Positions 33,316 through 42,533 are shown, counted from the first letter of the stretch. The stretch is 64,000 bases of DNA from Burkholderiales bacterium (GCA_016191525.1 JACPOK010000037.1:62001-126000), one strand, 5' to 3'. Program-made: numbers and translations. The notes: generated by a model from the letters alone, not told the origin.

Positions 33316-33729
33316 TCAGGCAGGAATCGACAAGGCCATTTGCCGCTCTATCGTCCGGCTCCTGAACCGCCAGCGCCTCTGCGTATCCCGCTCGAACCGG
33401 TCCGTCACGTCGCTCACCCGTAGCTTGATGGGCTGCCCCGCGCCGGCGGACTCGAATGTGAGCTGCACCGCCGTGCCGGCGCAGGCCCCGTCGCTCAACG
33501 CGTCGATGCGCAGGTTCGACAAGGCATGGCGCGTCTTTCTCTGCGGGGTTTCGAAGCGATGCCGGCAGTCCTGAGCGATCTGCTCGCGGCCGAGGAGCCT
33601 GACCTCATTGACCGTCAGCGCCCCTTCCGGCAGAAACAATTCGGACAACTCCGCCGCAAGGCCGCGGTCCGCGGCCCAGGCGAAGTCGGCGAGCAGCCGC
33701 TGGATCGCGGCAAGGTCGCTGTCGCCCAT
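33316..33729 (-). CDS. NTF2-fold (SnoaL-like) protein
   Basis: A 137-residue protein of the nuclear transport factor 2-like superfamily: an N-terminal helix (IQRLLADFAWAADRG), LFLPEGALTVNEV, then DRFERDTQRRWRFRSRTIERQ. Such folds often form small isomerases, dehydratases or hydroxylase beta subunits; no catalytic residues are apparent. Its ATG overlaps the stop of the preceding gene by one base, so the two are translated together and may form a heterodimer. Confidence 0.75.
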   Translation of the reverse strand: MGDSDLAAIQRLLADFAWAADRGLAAELSELFLPEGALTVNEVRLLGREQIAQDCRHRFETPQRKTRHALSNLRIDALSDGACAGTAVQLTFESAGAGQPIKLRVSDVTDRFERDTQRRWRFRSRTIERQMALSIPA

Positions 33730-34169
33730 CAGGCCGCGGCGTTCAGTTCGAGCTGCATCACGGGCATCATCGTGCGCCGCACGAAGCGGCAGCGGCCTTG
33801 CTCGTCGAAGGAGACGACGTCGTCGTGGTCTCCCATGTTCAGCACGCCCTTGGGGGTGTCGCCCTTGTCCAGGGCGATGACGATCGCCAGAGACCGCACG
33901 CGGTACTGGTTGTTCCCCAGGCTGTCGATGCTGACGTTGCCGCCGAAGTGCCGGGCCTCCCGCTTTTTTTCGCGCCGCATTTCGGCAAGCGAAAGCAGCA
34001 GCTCGGTCACGCCCTGGCGGCCTTCGGCATAGCGCTGCGGCGTCTTGAACACCGCCTGCTCTTCCAGCAGGTCGGCCACCGATTCACCACGATCGACGCG
34101 GCTAAAGAAATCGTCGATCAGTTCCGTGATGCGCACGCGGATCGCGGGGTCCTGAAGGGCTGGGTTCAT
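33729..34169 (-). CDS. NTF2-fold protein
   Basis: A 146-residue protein with the same NTF2-like layout: helix (RITELIDDFFSRVDRG), FKTPQRYAEG, then beta strands ending RFVRRTMMPVMQLELNA. The ATG at 34169 is used; GTG at 34175 with GGAG nine bases upstream is an equally good start. It overlaps the next NTF2 gene by one base. Two NTF2-fold proteins together in a Bug operon suggests an accessory enzyme for the pathway, but function is not known. Confidence 0.72.
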   Translation of the reverse strand: MNPALQDPAIRVRITELIDDFFSRVDRGESVADLLEEQAVFKTPQRYAEGRQGVTELLLSLAEMRREKKREARHFGGNVSIDSLGNNQYRVRSLAIVIALDKGDTPKGVLNMGDHDDVVSFDEQGRCRFVRRTMMPVMQLELNAAA

Positions 34170-34198
34170 GCTCACGGTCAGTTGCTCCAAAGGGCGGG

Positions 34199-35215
34199 TC
34201 AGCGCTGCAGCTCCTGCAGCTCCTGGGGGTTGATCTTGAGTTCGTCACGAATGAATTTGGTAACGGCAACCACCTCCGCATCCATGTCGGCCCGGAACTG
34301 GGCCGCGGAAGTTCCGCTGTCGATAGCCATGTCCAGCGTTGCCAGCCACCGGGTCATTTCGGGATCCTGCAGGACTGCCCGCGCGTGGCCGCGTATCTTC
34401 TCCACCAGGTCGGCCGGCATTTTGGCCGGGCCCAGCAGGCCGAGCCAGCTGTCCCGCCGGGTGAAGAAGTTGTCAAAGCCGGATTCCGCGAAGGTGGCGA
34501 CCTGCGGTAGCGCGGGAGAGCGCGCGGGCCCCATGATGGCGAGCGCCCGAGCCTTGCCTTGCGCGATGAGCGGCCCCGCCTGGCCAGGCGATGTGAACGC
34601 CAATGTGATCTGGTTCGCCAGCATGTCGTTTAGGGCCGGGGGCGTGCCGCGGTAGGGGACGTTGGTCAACTTGAAGTTGCCCTTGGCCGCCACACTTTCC
34701 ATGACCAGCTGCGGGAAGGAGCCGGTGCCGAACGAGCCGTAGGTGAGCGGCGCCTTGGCCGCCCGGGCCTCTTCCGCGAATTCCTTGAGGTTGTTGCTCT
34801 TGTAGCTGCTGTGGATCAGCAGGACCGGGTAGCTGCGCACCAGCTTGATGATCGGCGTGAAGTCGGCGCGCGGGTCATAGTTCACCTTCATGGTGGCCGG
34901 CGTCGTCACGATCGGATCGGCGACGGTGAGCAGCAGCGTGTAGCCGTTCGGTGGAGCCCGCAGGACTTCACTCGCGCCGATCGCGCCGCCCGCGCCGGTC
35001 TTGTTGTCGATGACGACGCTTCCCTTCATGCGGGCCGACAGGGCGTCGGCAAATTTGCGCCCCACGGCGTCGAATACCGAGCCCGCCGGGAAAGGCGCGA
35101 CCAGGCGCACCGGGCGGCTCGGATAGGTGTCCGCCGTGTCCTGCGCGATGGCCAGGGTGGGCGCCGCCACCAGGCCGGCCGCGATCCCGAGTATCTGTCT
35201 GCGTGTGTGCTGCAT
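34199..35215 (-). CDS. Bug/TctC-type tricarboxylate transporter substrate-binding protein
   Basis: A 338-residue periplasmic binding protein. The twin-arginine-like N-terminus (TRRQILGIAAGLVAAPTLAIAQ) is a signal peptide of Tat or Sec type. YPSRPVRLVAPFPAGSVFDA, VIDNKTGAGGAIGA and LTYGSFGTGSFPQL are typical TctC motifs. The start at 35215 has an AAGGAGACAC ribosome binding site. It lies 13 bases after the cupin gene and begins the Bug/NTF2 run. Confidence 0.93.
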   Translation of the reverse strand: MQHTRRQILGIAAGLVAAPTLAIAQDTADTYPSRPVRLVAPFPAGSVFDAVGRKFADALSARMKGSVVIDNKTGAGGAIGASEVLRAPPNGYTLLLTVADPIVTTPATMKVNYDPRADFTPIIKLVRSYPVLLIHSSYKSNNLKEFAEEARAAKAPLTYGSFGTGSFPQLVMESVAAKGNFKLTNVPYRGTPPALNDMLANQITLAFTSPGQAGPLIAQGKARALAIMGPARSPALPQVATFAESGFDNFFTRRDSWLGLLGPAKMPADLVEKIRGHARAVLQDPEMTRWLATLDMAIDSGTSAAQFRADMDAEVVAVTKFIRDELKINPQELQELQR

Positions 35216-35228
35216 GTGGTGTGTCTCC

Positions 35229-35843
35229 TTATGGTTTGCCGTGCTTGCCGCCGTCACCGAAACCCCGGCGCCATCCGATTCTTTCCAGGTCGGGAATGTC
35301 TGATCCCGACTCCTGGCTCACCCGGCGGATTTCGGCAGGATCGGGAAGCTTCTCAACGCCTTCAAGTGCGGGCAGCGTGAGGGCCTGCGCCGGCCGGCCC
35401 ATGAACTTGAACAGGCTGGTGTTGTTGTTGATGGCGGGGAATTCCTTGTCCGCCGTCACCGTCAGCGAGAACATGCGCGTGACGGGCGCGGCCGAGACGA
35501 ACCAGTGCATCCGGCCGCAAGGCATAAAGATCATGGAATCCTTGGGGACGTCATAGGGCACGCCTTCCACCCAAGCGGTAAGGTGGCCCTCGATGATGAA
35601 AAAGATTTCGTGCTCGTAGAGGTGGATGTGCGGCGGCGGGCCGACATGCTCGGGAATATTGCCTTCCCAGATGCAACAGGTATTGCCGACCTGCTTGCCC
35701 TGTGCGTACATCACAATGAGCTGGCCCTCGTACCAGAGCGCGCGGTCCACCGTCCGGCCGGAAACGAACGGCTGGAGGGGTTGATAGTCCTCCAGGCCAC
35801 CACGCTCCGCGCGCAGCCTGGCCGATTCCGCTTTCCAATCCAT
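35229..35843 (-). CDS. Cupin-domain protein
   Basis: A 204-residue protein with one cupin barrel. Motif 1 is PPPHIHLYEHEIFFIIEG, with the His, His and Glu metal ligands; motif 2 is CGRMHWFVSA, with a final His. Single-domain cupins can be dioxygenases, isomerases or sensors. The start at 35843 is chosen because the protein begins MDWKAES and a longer reading would run across the divergent promoter region. It is the first gene of the minus-strand Bug operon and is opposed to the TetR gene. Confidence 0.8.
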   Translation of the reverse strand: MDWKAESARLRAERGGLEDYQPLQPFVSGRTVDRALWYEGQLIVMYAQGKQVGNTCCIWEGNIPEHVGPPPHIHLYEHEIFFIIEGHLTAWVEGVPYDVPKDSMIFMPCGRMHWFVSAAPVTRMFSLTVTADKEFPAINNNTSLFKFMGRPAQALTLPALEGVEKLPDPAEIRRVSQESGSDIPDLERIGWRRGFGDGGKHGKP

Positions 35844-35909
35844 GTTGACGTTCCGATCAGTTGGGTTGACGCGATCGCGCTGTTGCGCTGCATCGAAATG
35901 TACTATATC

Positions 35910-35920
35910 GTCATTTTGAC
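35910..35920. promoter_or_regulatory. GTCA-N3-TGAC inverted repeat in cupin/TetR intergenic region
   Basis: GTCA TTT TGAC is a perfect small palindrome in the AT-rich stretch between the divergent genes, and its right half overlaps a TTGACA -35-like element (35916-35921). It is a candidate TetR operator that could repress both genes. A second palindrome-like stretch, TTTCATTCAATGGAAA, lies at 35939-35954. Confidence 0.35.
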
Positions 35921-35989
35921 AATTTACGCTATTGCCGATTTCATTCAATGGAAACCCTCCTGCCCGGCCGGTCTGCAACAATCGGCGGC

Positions 35990-36634
35990 ATGGCGGCCAG
36001 GAAACCTCTTCAGGGCAGGGCGAGGATCGGTGAGATCAAACGGGAAAAGACCCGCGCGGCGCTGATCCAGGTCGCCCTGCAGGTCATTTCGGACAGGGGT
36101 TTCGATGCCCCCACGATCGACGACTTCATTGAAGCGGCGCAGGTGGCGCGGGGAACCTTCTACAACTATTTCAGGAGCCGCGATGAACTCCTGATCGCCG
36201 CGGCCGCCCATGTGGCCGACAGCGTGGACCAGGAGATCCTTCCGCTGTTTGCCGTGGCCGATGACCCGGCGCAAAGAGTGGCGATCGCCATCCGCAAATT
36301 CATCGAGATGAGCATGCGCCATCCGCACCAGGGCGGCTTGCTGGTCAGGATGATTCCCCTGTCCGGCGGCGCGGTGAGCGATGAGATGCGGCGGGGCGTG
36401 CTGGAAGACCTGGAAAACGGGCGAAAGCTTGGCCGGTTTCACTGGCGGTCACTCCAGGCTGCGCTGGCCTTGAGCATGGGCACCATTACCCTGGCTATCC
36501 GCACGGCGATCTCGGAGCCGACGCCGGCGAATTTTTCCGAGCTGATCGCCGCCATGGTGTTGCAGGGGTTGGGGATGCCCGCGAAGGAGGCGCAGCGCGT
36601 GGCGGCGTTGCCTCTGCCACGGCCGTCCGCCTAG
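35990..36634 (+). CDS. TetR/AcrR-family regulator
   Basis: A 214-residue repressor-type protein. The N-terminal helix-turn-helix is ALQVISDRGFDAPTIDDFIE and GTFYNYFRSRDELLIA, the classical TetR pattern; the rest is a helical ligand-binding domain. ATG 35990 (MAARKPLQG) is favoured; ATG 35948 overlaps a palindrome-like element. It is divergent from the cupin-Bug operon and is its probable regulator. The 3' end overlaps the convergent HbpS/GlcG-like gene by four bases. Confidence 0.9.
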   Translation: MAARKPLQGRARIGEIKREKTRAALIQVALQVISDRGFDAPTIDDFIEAAQVARGTFYNYFRSRDELLIAAAAHVADSVDQEILPLFAVADDPAQRVAIAIRKFIEMSMRHPHQGGLLVRMIPLSGGAVSDEMRRGVLEDLENGRKLGRFHWRSLQAALALSMGTITLAIRTAISEPTPANFSELIAAMVLQGLGMPAKEAQRVAALPLPRPSA

Positions 36635-37071
36635 TGCGGCAGGCCGGGGTCAGCCACCAGGTGGATGGCTTCGATGCCATGGACCGCGCAGGCTTCGTCG
36701 TTGTCCGGCAGGTCACCGCTGATGCCCACGGCGCCCAGCACGTCGCCCTGCGCGTTGCGGACCAGCACACCGCCGGGAACAGGGATCATGCGTCCTTGTG
36801 ATGCACTTGCCAGTGCGGTGAAAAACGCCGGCGCCTTCTCCACCCTCTGCGCGAGAAACCGGGTGCCGTGGCCCATCCCCAACGCACCCCAGGCCTTGCC
36901 GTATGCGATCTCGGGCCGCAGGATTCCCGACCTGTCTTCGCGCTTGAGAACCACGAGATGGCCGCCGGGGTCGAGCACGGCGATCGTCAAGGGCTTCAAG
37001 CCCAACTCGCGCGCACGGCGCAGGCCCGCGTCCACGACCTCGGTAGCCTGTTCAATAGTAATGGCGGTCAT
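36631..37071 (-). CDS. HbpS/GlcG-like heme-binding-fold protein
   Basis: A 146-residue protein of the GlcG/HbpS family, whose fold binds heme in Streptomyces HbpS. MTAITIEQATEVVDAGLRRA, LTIAVLDPGGHLVVLKRED and GGVLVRNAQGDVLGAVGISG are clear family motifs. No signal peptide. It overlaps the preceding gene on the same strand by 20 bases (37052-37071), so translation may be coupled. It is often found in aromatic or glycolate gene clusters; its role here is unproven. Confidence 0.88.
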   Translation of the reverse strand: MTAITIEQATEVVDAGLRRARELGLKPLTIAVLDPGGHLVVLKREDRSGILRPEIAYGKAWGALGMGHGTRFLAQRVEKAPAFFTALASASQGRMIPVPGGVLVRNAQGDVLGAVGISGDLPDNDEACAVHGIEAIHLVADPGLPH

Positions 37072-37693
37072 TGATGCTGCCTTCGGTGACATTTGTATGG
37101 GGTATGCAATGGGCGCATCCGGTATCGGCCGTGCTGGCCCGGCCCGACCAGAACGCGAAGTCGTCGACGATGGGACACGCGTCAGTGATTCTGTGGTTCG
37201 CGAGACGCAGGACAATCGCCTGCCCGGTCTTGACTGCGGGGCCCAGGCAGCCGAGCAAGCTGAAGGCGTCGGCGAAGCTCACCTGGTAGCGCAGCACCGC
37301 GCTGCCCTCATCCGCGATCAGCTCATCCACCGTGGCGCACCATCCCGGGAACAATTGGTGCAGGCGGCTCATGCGCTGCGCGGAAAGCGATTTGAGCAGC
37401 GACCCGGCCAGAAGCTCTTCCAGCCGGGTGGTGTCGTTGTTGTTCAGGTGATCGACCAGCCGCTGGACGAGTGCCCTCGCGCTGAGCGGTCGCGGTTGCA
37501 CGGCTTGCGCGGCGGCTTCGTGACGCATCATGTCCTGGCACCGGAGGCAGCTTGCACCAGCGGGGTCATGCGCGATCAGCGCTGGCAGGGTGTCCTGCAC
37601 GGCGATGGCCATGCCGCAAAGCGTTTGATTGAAGCCGTCCGTGCACCGCGCAAGGATGTGGCTGTCGTTCAGCAGCGTGAGGCAGCTCACCAC
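37052..37693 (-). CDS. Hypothetical protein with NTF2-like C-terminal part
   Basis: About 213 residues if started at GTG 37693, five bases after the azoreductase stop; ATG starts at 37612 and further on are also possible. The N-terminal 60-70 residues are Cys-containing (SCLTLL, ARCTDG, CLRCQ) and unlike any fold I know. From about residue 70 (LVQRLVDHLNNNDTTRLEEL) it reads as an SnoaL/NTF2-like domain (LFPGWCATVDELIADEGSAV). It overlaps the HbpS/GlcG-like gene by 20 bases. Start and function uncertain. Confidence 0.5.
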   Translation of the reverse strand: MVSCLTLLNDSHILARCTDGFNQTLCGMAIAVQDTLPALIAHDPAGASCLRCQDMMRHEAAAQAVQPRPLSARALVQRLVDHLNNNDTTRLEELLAGSLLKSLSAQRMSRLHQLFPGWCATVDELIADEGSAVLRYQVSFADAFSLLGCLGPAVKTGQAIVLRLANHRITDACPIVDDFAFWSGRASTADTGCAHCIPHTNVTEGSINDRHYY

Positions 37694-37697
37694 GGCG

Positions 37698-38354
37698 TCA
37701 GGCCGGCACGGCTCGCCGCCATTGCGCCTGGGTGGCCAGAATCGACGAGACAATTTCCGTTGCGGTGGATTGGGCCTGCGCGTGAGCATCGGCCCGCCGT
37801 TCCGTGCTCACGTTGACGCCCTCGACGCGCACGATGTCGACGTTCGCGATGCCCAGCGTTTTGAGCGCCGTCACGAGGTATCGCTCCTGAAAGTCGCGCG
37901 CGCGCCCTTGCTCGGTCAGCGAATACATGCCGCCGCGGCTGGATGCGATGATGACCCGCACGTTCGAAATGAGGCCAACAAGGCCCCTCTCGGCATACAG
38001 GAAAGTGCGCTTGGGCTGGGATATCCGGTCGATCCACGCCTTCAGCTGGCTAGGGATGGACAGGTTGTACAAGGGCGCGCCGATAACCACGATGTCGGCC
38101 GCCAGCAGCTGCTCGATATGCACGTCGGTCATCGCCTTCTCATCGCGCTGCCGGGGCGTCAGTTCGTCCTCCGGCCGGCGATAGGCAAGGTACACATCCT
38201 CCGTCAGGTGGGGGATCGGGTCGCGGGCCAGGTCTTTGTAGGTGACGTTGCAGCCCGGGTACTGCGCCTGCAGCAGCTCAACGAGCATTGCAGACAGTTT
38301 TCTTGAGTTCGATGTCTCGAACATCGGACTGGAGTCGATGTGCAGGATATTCAT
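37698..38354 (-). CDS. azoR: FMN-dependent NADH-azoreductase
   Basis: A 218-residue flavodoxin-like quinone/azo reductase. MNILHIDSSPMFETSNSRKL binds FMN phosphate, GAPLYNLSIPSQLKAWIDRI is the family middle signature, and ASSRGGMYS completes the flavin site. It reduces quinones and azo bonds with two-electron transfer from NADH. It heads a minus-strand run with the NTF2-like and HbpS/GlcG-like genes. Its promoter region (38355-38623) is shared with the esterase gene and holds a large palindrome. Confidence 0.92.
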   Translation of the reverse strand: MNILHIDSSPMFETSNSRKLSAMLVELLQAQYPGCNVTYKDLARDPIPHLTEDVYLAYRRPEDELTPRQRDEKAMTDVHIEQLLAADIVVIGAPLYNLSIPSQLKAWIDRISQPKRTFLYAERGLVGLISNVRVIIASSRGGMYSLTEQGRARDFQERYLVTALKTLGIANVDIVRVEGVNVSTERRADAHAQAQSTATEIVSSILATQAQWRRAVPA

Positions 38355-38563
38355 GCAAAAAAGGGTGGGACGAAACGGGCTGAATTGGCCGGAGCGATGC
38401 TATCGAGAGCCGCAACAAAGGGCCAATACCAGATGCGTGGCGCAATCGATATGCCCTGCGTATCGTCCGTCCGCGCTTGCGAATTCATGTCCGCTGCCTC
38501 CAGTTTTTGCCTCAAGGGTTTCTACCAGGCCATCGGCTCAACTTAATGCTCCAGTATTCGCCT

Positions 38564-38597
38564 CTATTAATAGACCGACCGGTCGGACTATTAATAG
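38564..38597. promoter_or_regulatory. 34-bp palindrome, probable TetR-family operator
   Basis: CTATTAATAGACCGACC is followed directly by GGTCGGACTATTAATAG, a palindrome with one mismatch in 17 pairs. The core TAGACCGACCGGTCGG resembles operators I recall for NemR-type TetR regulators (TAGACC-N4-GGTCTA). It lies 26 bases before the esterase start and 209 before the azoreductase start, so it likely controls both or the esterase alone. No matching regulator gene stands next to it; the nearest TetR gene is at 35990. Confidence 0.7.
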
Positions 38598-38623
38598 ATA
38601 GGTCAACAACGAACAGGAGCAAC

Positions 38624-40321
38624 ATGACTTTCCCGATGAAATTCCGCGGTTCACGCCGCGTCCCGCCCGCCGTTGCGGCACTCGCACTGGCTTGCGGCCT
38701 GGCCGCTTGCGGCGGAGCCGCCGACGAAGACAGCGCGGCGCCGGCAACCAGCGCGGACCCGGCCCGAAGCGCCCCGCTGGCCATGAGCGCGGCCGCTGCG
38801 GACCCGTCGGTCATTTCCGTCTCCGGTGGAACCATCAAGGGGTCTGTCGCCAGCACCTACCGTGCCTTCTTCGGCATCCCCTATGCGGCGCCACCGGTCG
38901 GTGCGCTGCGCTGGAAGGCGCCCGGCGCCGCACCGGCCTGGTCGGGCACGCGCGACGCCACTGCGGCACGCAGCGTTTGCCCGCAAGGCGCCTTTGACGC
39001 CAGCGGTAACCCGGTGATCCGCGGCAGCGAAGACTGCCTTTTCGTGAACGTCTACACCCCCGCACCGGTCTCGCCCACGGCCAGGCTGCCCGTCATGGTG
39101 TGGCTGCATGGCGGCGCCTACGTTGCCGGTGCCGGCAGCGACTACGACGCCACCGTGCTGGCCAAGAAGGCCAACGCGATCATCGTCACGCTCAACTACC
39201 GGCTGGGCGCGCTCGGCTACCTGGCACATCCCTCGCTGACGGCAGAGAGCCGCGACAACTCCGGCAACTACGGCCTGCTCGACCAGCAGGCCGCGATGAA
39301 GTGGGTGCAGGCCAATATCGCCGGTTTTGGCGGCGACACCACCAAGGTCGCCCTGTTCGGCGGTTCGGCCGGTGGCGCCTCGGTCTGGGCCAACGTGGCC
39401 TCGCCGAAGGCGGCCGGCCTGTTCACCCGCGCCATCGTGCAAAGCGGCCCGGACACCAATACGCCGCTGGCAAACGGCGAAGCGCTGGGTTCAACCTTCG
39501 CCGCCAACATCGGCTGCACCGGCACCGGCGCAGCTGTCGCGGCTTGCCTGCGCGCGATGCCGGTGGCCGCGGTGATCGGCGTGCAAAGCGCCCTGCCCCC
39601 GGGGCCGATGGGTGTGACGTTTCAGCCCGCCACCGGTGGCGCCGTGCTGCCCCAGTCGGCGAAGGGCGCCGTCACCAGTGGCAGCTTCAACAAGGTGGCG
39701 ATCCTGCAGGGCACCAATCACGACGAGGGCCGCCTGTTCGCGGCGCTGGGGTTCGACTTGCGCGGCAACCCGCTGACCGTTGCCAGCTACACGGCGCTGG
39801 TCAACCAGATGTTCGGTCCCGCCGCGGCGCCGGTGCTGGCGCAATACCCCGCGGCCAGCTATGCATCGCCGTCGCTGGCCTACGCCGCGCTGGTCACCGA
39901 CTCGAGCTTCTCCTGCGCGGCGCGCACGATGAACCGCCTGGCTTCGGCCCGCACGCCGGTGTTTGCCTATGAGTTCAACGACCCGAACGCGCCGGTGAAT
40001 TTCGCGCCCTTCGGCCTGCCGCCGGGAACGCCCGCGCCGTTTGCCATGGGTTCGTACCACGGAGCGGAAACGGCCTATATCTTCCGCAGCCCGGCGGCGT
40101 CAAGCTTCATGACTTCGGCACAGCTGGCCCTGTCCGACCAGATGATCGGCTACTGGTCCAACTTCGCCGCAACGGGCCTGCCGGTACTGCCCGCGGTGGC
40201 CTGGCCGCCGTATGCCAGCCAGTTCGACATGGTGCAGGTACTCAAGCCGGGTGGCCCGGGCTCCACGACCCAGTTCGCCGCCGACCACAAGTGCACGTTC
40301 TGGGCCGGATTCGGCGTCTGA
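38624..40321 (+). CDS. Type-B carboxylesterase lipoprotein
   Basis: A 565-residue esterase of the carboxylesterase/lipase family. The lipobox LAACGG at the N-terminus indicates a lipid-anchored outer- or inner-membrane protein facing the periplasm. EDCLFVNVYTP and the nucleophile elbow GGSAGGASVW are diagnostic; the acid lies in GTNHDEG and the His in YHGAETAY. A start at 38624 follows AGGAG. A second esterase of the same kind is at 56332-57972. The substrate may be an ester of the aromatic or xenobiotic type; this is inference from context. Confidence 0.92.
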   Translation: MTFPMKFRGSRRVPPAVAALALACGLAACGGAADEDSAAPATSADPARSAPLAMSAAAADPSVISVSGGTIKGSVASTYRAFFGIPYAAPPVGALRWKAPGAAPAWSGTRDATAARSVCPQGAFDASGNPVIRGSEDCLFVNVYTPAPVSPTARLPVMVWLHGGAYVAGAGSDYDATVLAKKANAIIVTLNYRLGALGYLAHPSLTAESRDNSGNYGLLDQQAAMKWVQANIAGFGGDTTKVALFGGSAGGASVWANVASPKAAGLFTRAIVQSGPDTNTPLANGEALGSTFAANIGCTGTGAAVAACLRAMPVAAVIGVQSALPPGPMGVTFQPATGGAVLPQSAKGAVTSGSFNKVAILQGTNHDEGRLFAALGFDLRGNPLTVASYTALVNQMFGPAAAPVLAQYPAASYASPSLAYAALVTDSSFSCAARTMNRLASARTPVFAYEFNDPNAPVNFAPFGLPPGTPAPFAMGSYHGAETAYIFRSPAASSFMTSAQLALSDQMIGYWSNFAATGLPVLPAVAWPPYASQFDMVQVLKPGGPGSTTQFAADHKCTFWAGFGV

Positions 40322-40323
40322 TT

Positions 40324-40352
40324 CTGCGGGCCCGCGTTCAGGCGGGCCGCAG
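40324..40352. terminator. GC-rich hairpin between convergent genes
   Basis: CTGCGGGCCCGC and GGCGGGCCGCAG form a long stem with one bulge around a GTTCA loop. It begins just after the esterase stop and overlaps the last codons of the molybdenum hydroxylase. It lacks a T run, so it may act as a weak bidirectional stop. Confidence 0.45.
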
Positions 40353-42533
40353 GGTGTGGTGTTTCAGCGGCAGCGACCGCACCCGCTGGCCGGTGGCCGC
40401 GAACACCGCATTCACCAGCGCCGGAGCCAGCGGCGGCACGCCGGTTTCGCCGACCGCGCCCCAGGGCTGGCCGGCGTCGGTCCCGTTCGCCACGATGTAG
40501 GTCTCGATGCGCGGAGTTTCATGGATGCGCAGCAGCGGGTAATCGTGGAAGTTGCTTTGCTCGGTGCGCCCGGCCTTGAAGGTGATCTCGCCTGTCAGCA
40601 CGGCGCCGAGCGCCTGGATGATGCAGCCTTCCATCTGGGCCACGATGGTGTCGGGATGCACTGCGAACACCGGGTCGATGACGCAAACCACGCGGTGCAC
40701 CTTGATCGCGCCATCCTTGTCGACCGAAAGCTCCACCACCTGCGCGCACACCGCATCGTCGAACTCGACGACCGCGATGCCCTGGTGCACACCGGCCGGC
40801 GGTTTTCCCCAGTTGGCCCGCCGCGCCGCCTCGTCAAGCACGGCCAGCGTGCGCGGCGCCTGCGCCAGCAGCGGGCGGCGGAACTGGTAGGGGTCCTGCT
40901 TGCAGGCGTGCGCCATTTCATCGATGAAAGTCTCGCGGAAGAATCCATTCTGTGAGTAGTTCACGGCGCGCCAGAAGCCGACCGGGATGGCGGTGTTGCG
41001 CATCACGCAGCCGGCCTCGAAGGTGGGAATGGCATAGCCCATGTCGCCCTTGTGCAGGCCGTTCGTCATCGAAGGGTCCTGGCCGTTTCGCATGAAATGC
41101 GGCGCCAGGCTGGCGAAGATCGACGAGCCGCACAGGCGTATCTTCCAGCCGACCAGCCGGCCGCCGCTGTCAAAGCCTGCGGTCTGCCTGGCCACCACCA
41201 TGGGCCGGTAGAAATCGTGCTGCATGTCCTCTTCGCGCGTCCAGATCATCTTGACCGGCTGGCCGACGGCCCTGGCGATCAGCACCGCCTGGCGCGCCCA
41301 GTCCTGCGACAGGCCGCGCCGCCCGAAGCCGCCGCCCAGGTGGCATTTGTGGACTACCACCTTGGAAATATCCAGGCCCAAGGTCTGCGCCACGACCTGG
41401 GCGGTACCTTCGCCGTTTTGCGTCGGCGCCCAGACTTCGGCCCGTCCATCGACCACGTGGGCGGTGCAGGTCTGCGGCTCCATCGTGGCGTGGGCGAGGT
41501 AGGGCACCTGGTAGTCGGCCGTGACTCGCGTGGCGGCGGCGGCCAGCGCCGCGTCCACATCGCCGATGCGGTTGCCCACCACCACGTCGCCGGCATCCAG
41601 CCCCTGCTGCAGGGTCTTCAGGATGGACTCGGTGGACACGTTGGCGCTGGCCGTCTCGTCCCAGGCAACAGGCAGCGCATCGAGCGCCTTTTTTGCCTGC
41701 CACCAGCTGGCCGCGACGACGGCCACCGCGTTGTCGCCCACTGGCACCACCTGGCGCACGCCCGGCATGCCCGTCACCTTGGCGGCATCAAAGCTCTTGA
41801 GCTTGCCGCCGTGGGCCGAGCAGGCTTTGATCGCGGCATGGAGCATGCCGGGGACGCGCACGTCGATGGCGTAGACCAGCTGCCCTGTCACTTTGGCCCG
41901 CATGTCGAACTGGGAGGCCGACTTGCCGATCAGCTTCCAGTCCTGCGGCCGCTTGAGGGCAACGTTCTCCGGCACCGGGCGGGCCGAGGCAGCTTCGGCC
42001 AGCGCGCCGTAGCGCAGGCTGCGCCCGCTGGGGCCATGCGTCACCACGCTGTTGCGGGCCGTGCATTCCCCGGCCGGGCAAGTCCAGCGCGAGGCGGCTT
42101 CGGCGATCAGCATGGTGCGAGCCTGGGCGCCGGCCTTGCGCAGGAAGTCTTGCGACCGGCGAACCGACACACTGTCCGTGGTGACCATATTGCCCCAGGG
42201 CCGCTTGCGGGCCAGGTGCTCGGCCACCGGCGCGTACTCGGGCTTCACCCGGGCCCAGTCGCACTCGAGTTCCTCGGCCACCAGCATGGGCAGCGAGGTG
42301 AAGGTGCCCTGCCCCATGTCCGAACGCGCGATGCGGATCAGCACGCTGTCGTCGGGCTGGATCACCACCCAGGCCGTGAGTTCCGGCTGGCCGGGCTTGG
42401 GCGCCAATGGCAACTGGGCCGCGGCTTGCGCGAATGCGGCGGGGGTGCCCAGCACAAGCCCGCCGGCCACTGCGCTGATGCCGAAGGCGAAGCCGCGGCG
42501 CGAGAGCGCCGGCTGCAGCGGGGCGGCGTTCAT
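40338..42533 (-). CDS. Xanthine-dehydrogenase-family molybdopterin-binding subunit
   Basis: A 731-residue large subunit of a molybdenum hydroxylase of the isoquinoline 1-oxidoreductase type. The N-terminus [19 protein letters not shown] is a twin-arginine signal, so the enzyme acts in the periplasm after folding with its cofactor. GGGFGRRG and the catalytic Glu in [13 protein letters not shown] are present. With the 2Fe-2S subunit gene (four-base overlap) it forms a two-subunit enzyme that hydroxylates an aldehyde or N-heteroaromatic substrate. No FAD subunit or maturation factor is seen in the window. Confidence 0.92.
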   Translation of the reverse strand: MNAAPLQPALSRRGFAFGISAVAGGLVLGTPAAFAQAAAQLPLAPKPGQPELTAWVVIQPDDSVLIRIARSDMGQGTFTSLPMLVAEELECDWARVKPEYAPVAEHLARKRPWGNMVTTDSVSVRRSQDFLRKAGAQARTMLIAEAASRWTCPAGECTARNSVVTHGPSGRSLRYGALAEAASARPVPENVALKRPQDWKLIGKSASQFDMRAKVTGQLVYAIDVRVPGMLHAAIKACSAHGGKLKSFDAAKVTGMPGVRQVVPVGDNAVAVVAASWWQAKKALDALPVAWDETASANVSTESILKTLQQGLDAGDVVVGNRIGDVDAALAAAATRVTADYQVPYLAHATMEPQTCTAHVVDGRAEVWAPTQNGEGTAQVVAQTLGLDISKVVVHKCHLGGGFGRRGLSQDWARQAVLIARAVGQPVKMIWTREEDMQHDFYRPMVVARQTAGFDSGGRLVGWKIRLCGSSIFASLAPHFMRNGQDPSMTNGLHKGDMGYAIPTFEAGCVMRNTAIPVGFWRAVNYSQNGFFRETFIDEMAHACKQDPYQFRRPLLAQAPRTLAVLDEAARRANWGKPPAGVHQGIAVVEFDDAVCAQVVELSVDKDGAIKVHRVVCVIDPVFAVHPDTIVAQMEGCIIQALGAVLTGEITFKAGRTEQSNFHDYPLLRIHETPRIETYIVANGTDAGQPWGAVGETGVPPLAPALVNAVFAATGQRVRSLPLKHHTLRPA

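Noticed and set aside
38340-38546. Small open frame of 68 codons between azoreductase and esterase genes
   Set aside because: No ribosome binding site, no motif, and it lies in a probable regulatory region.
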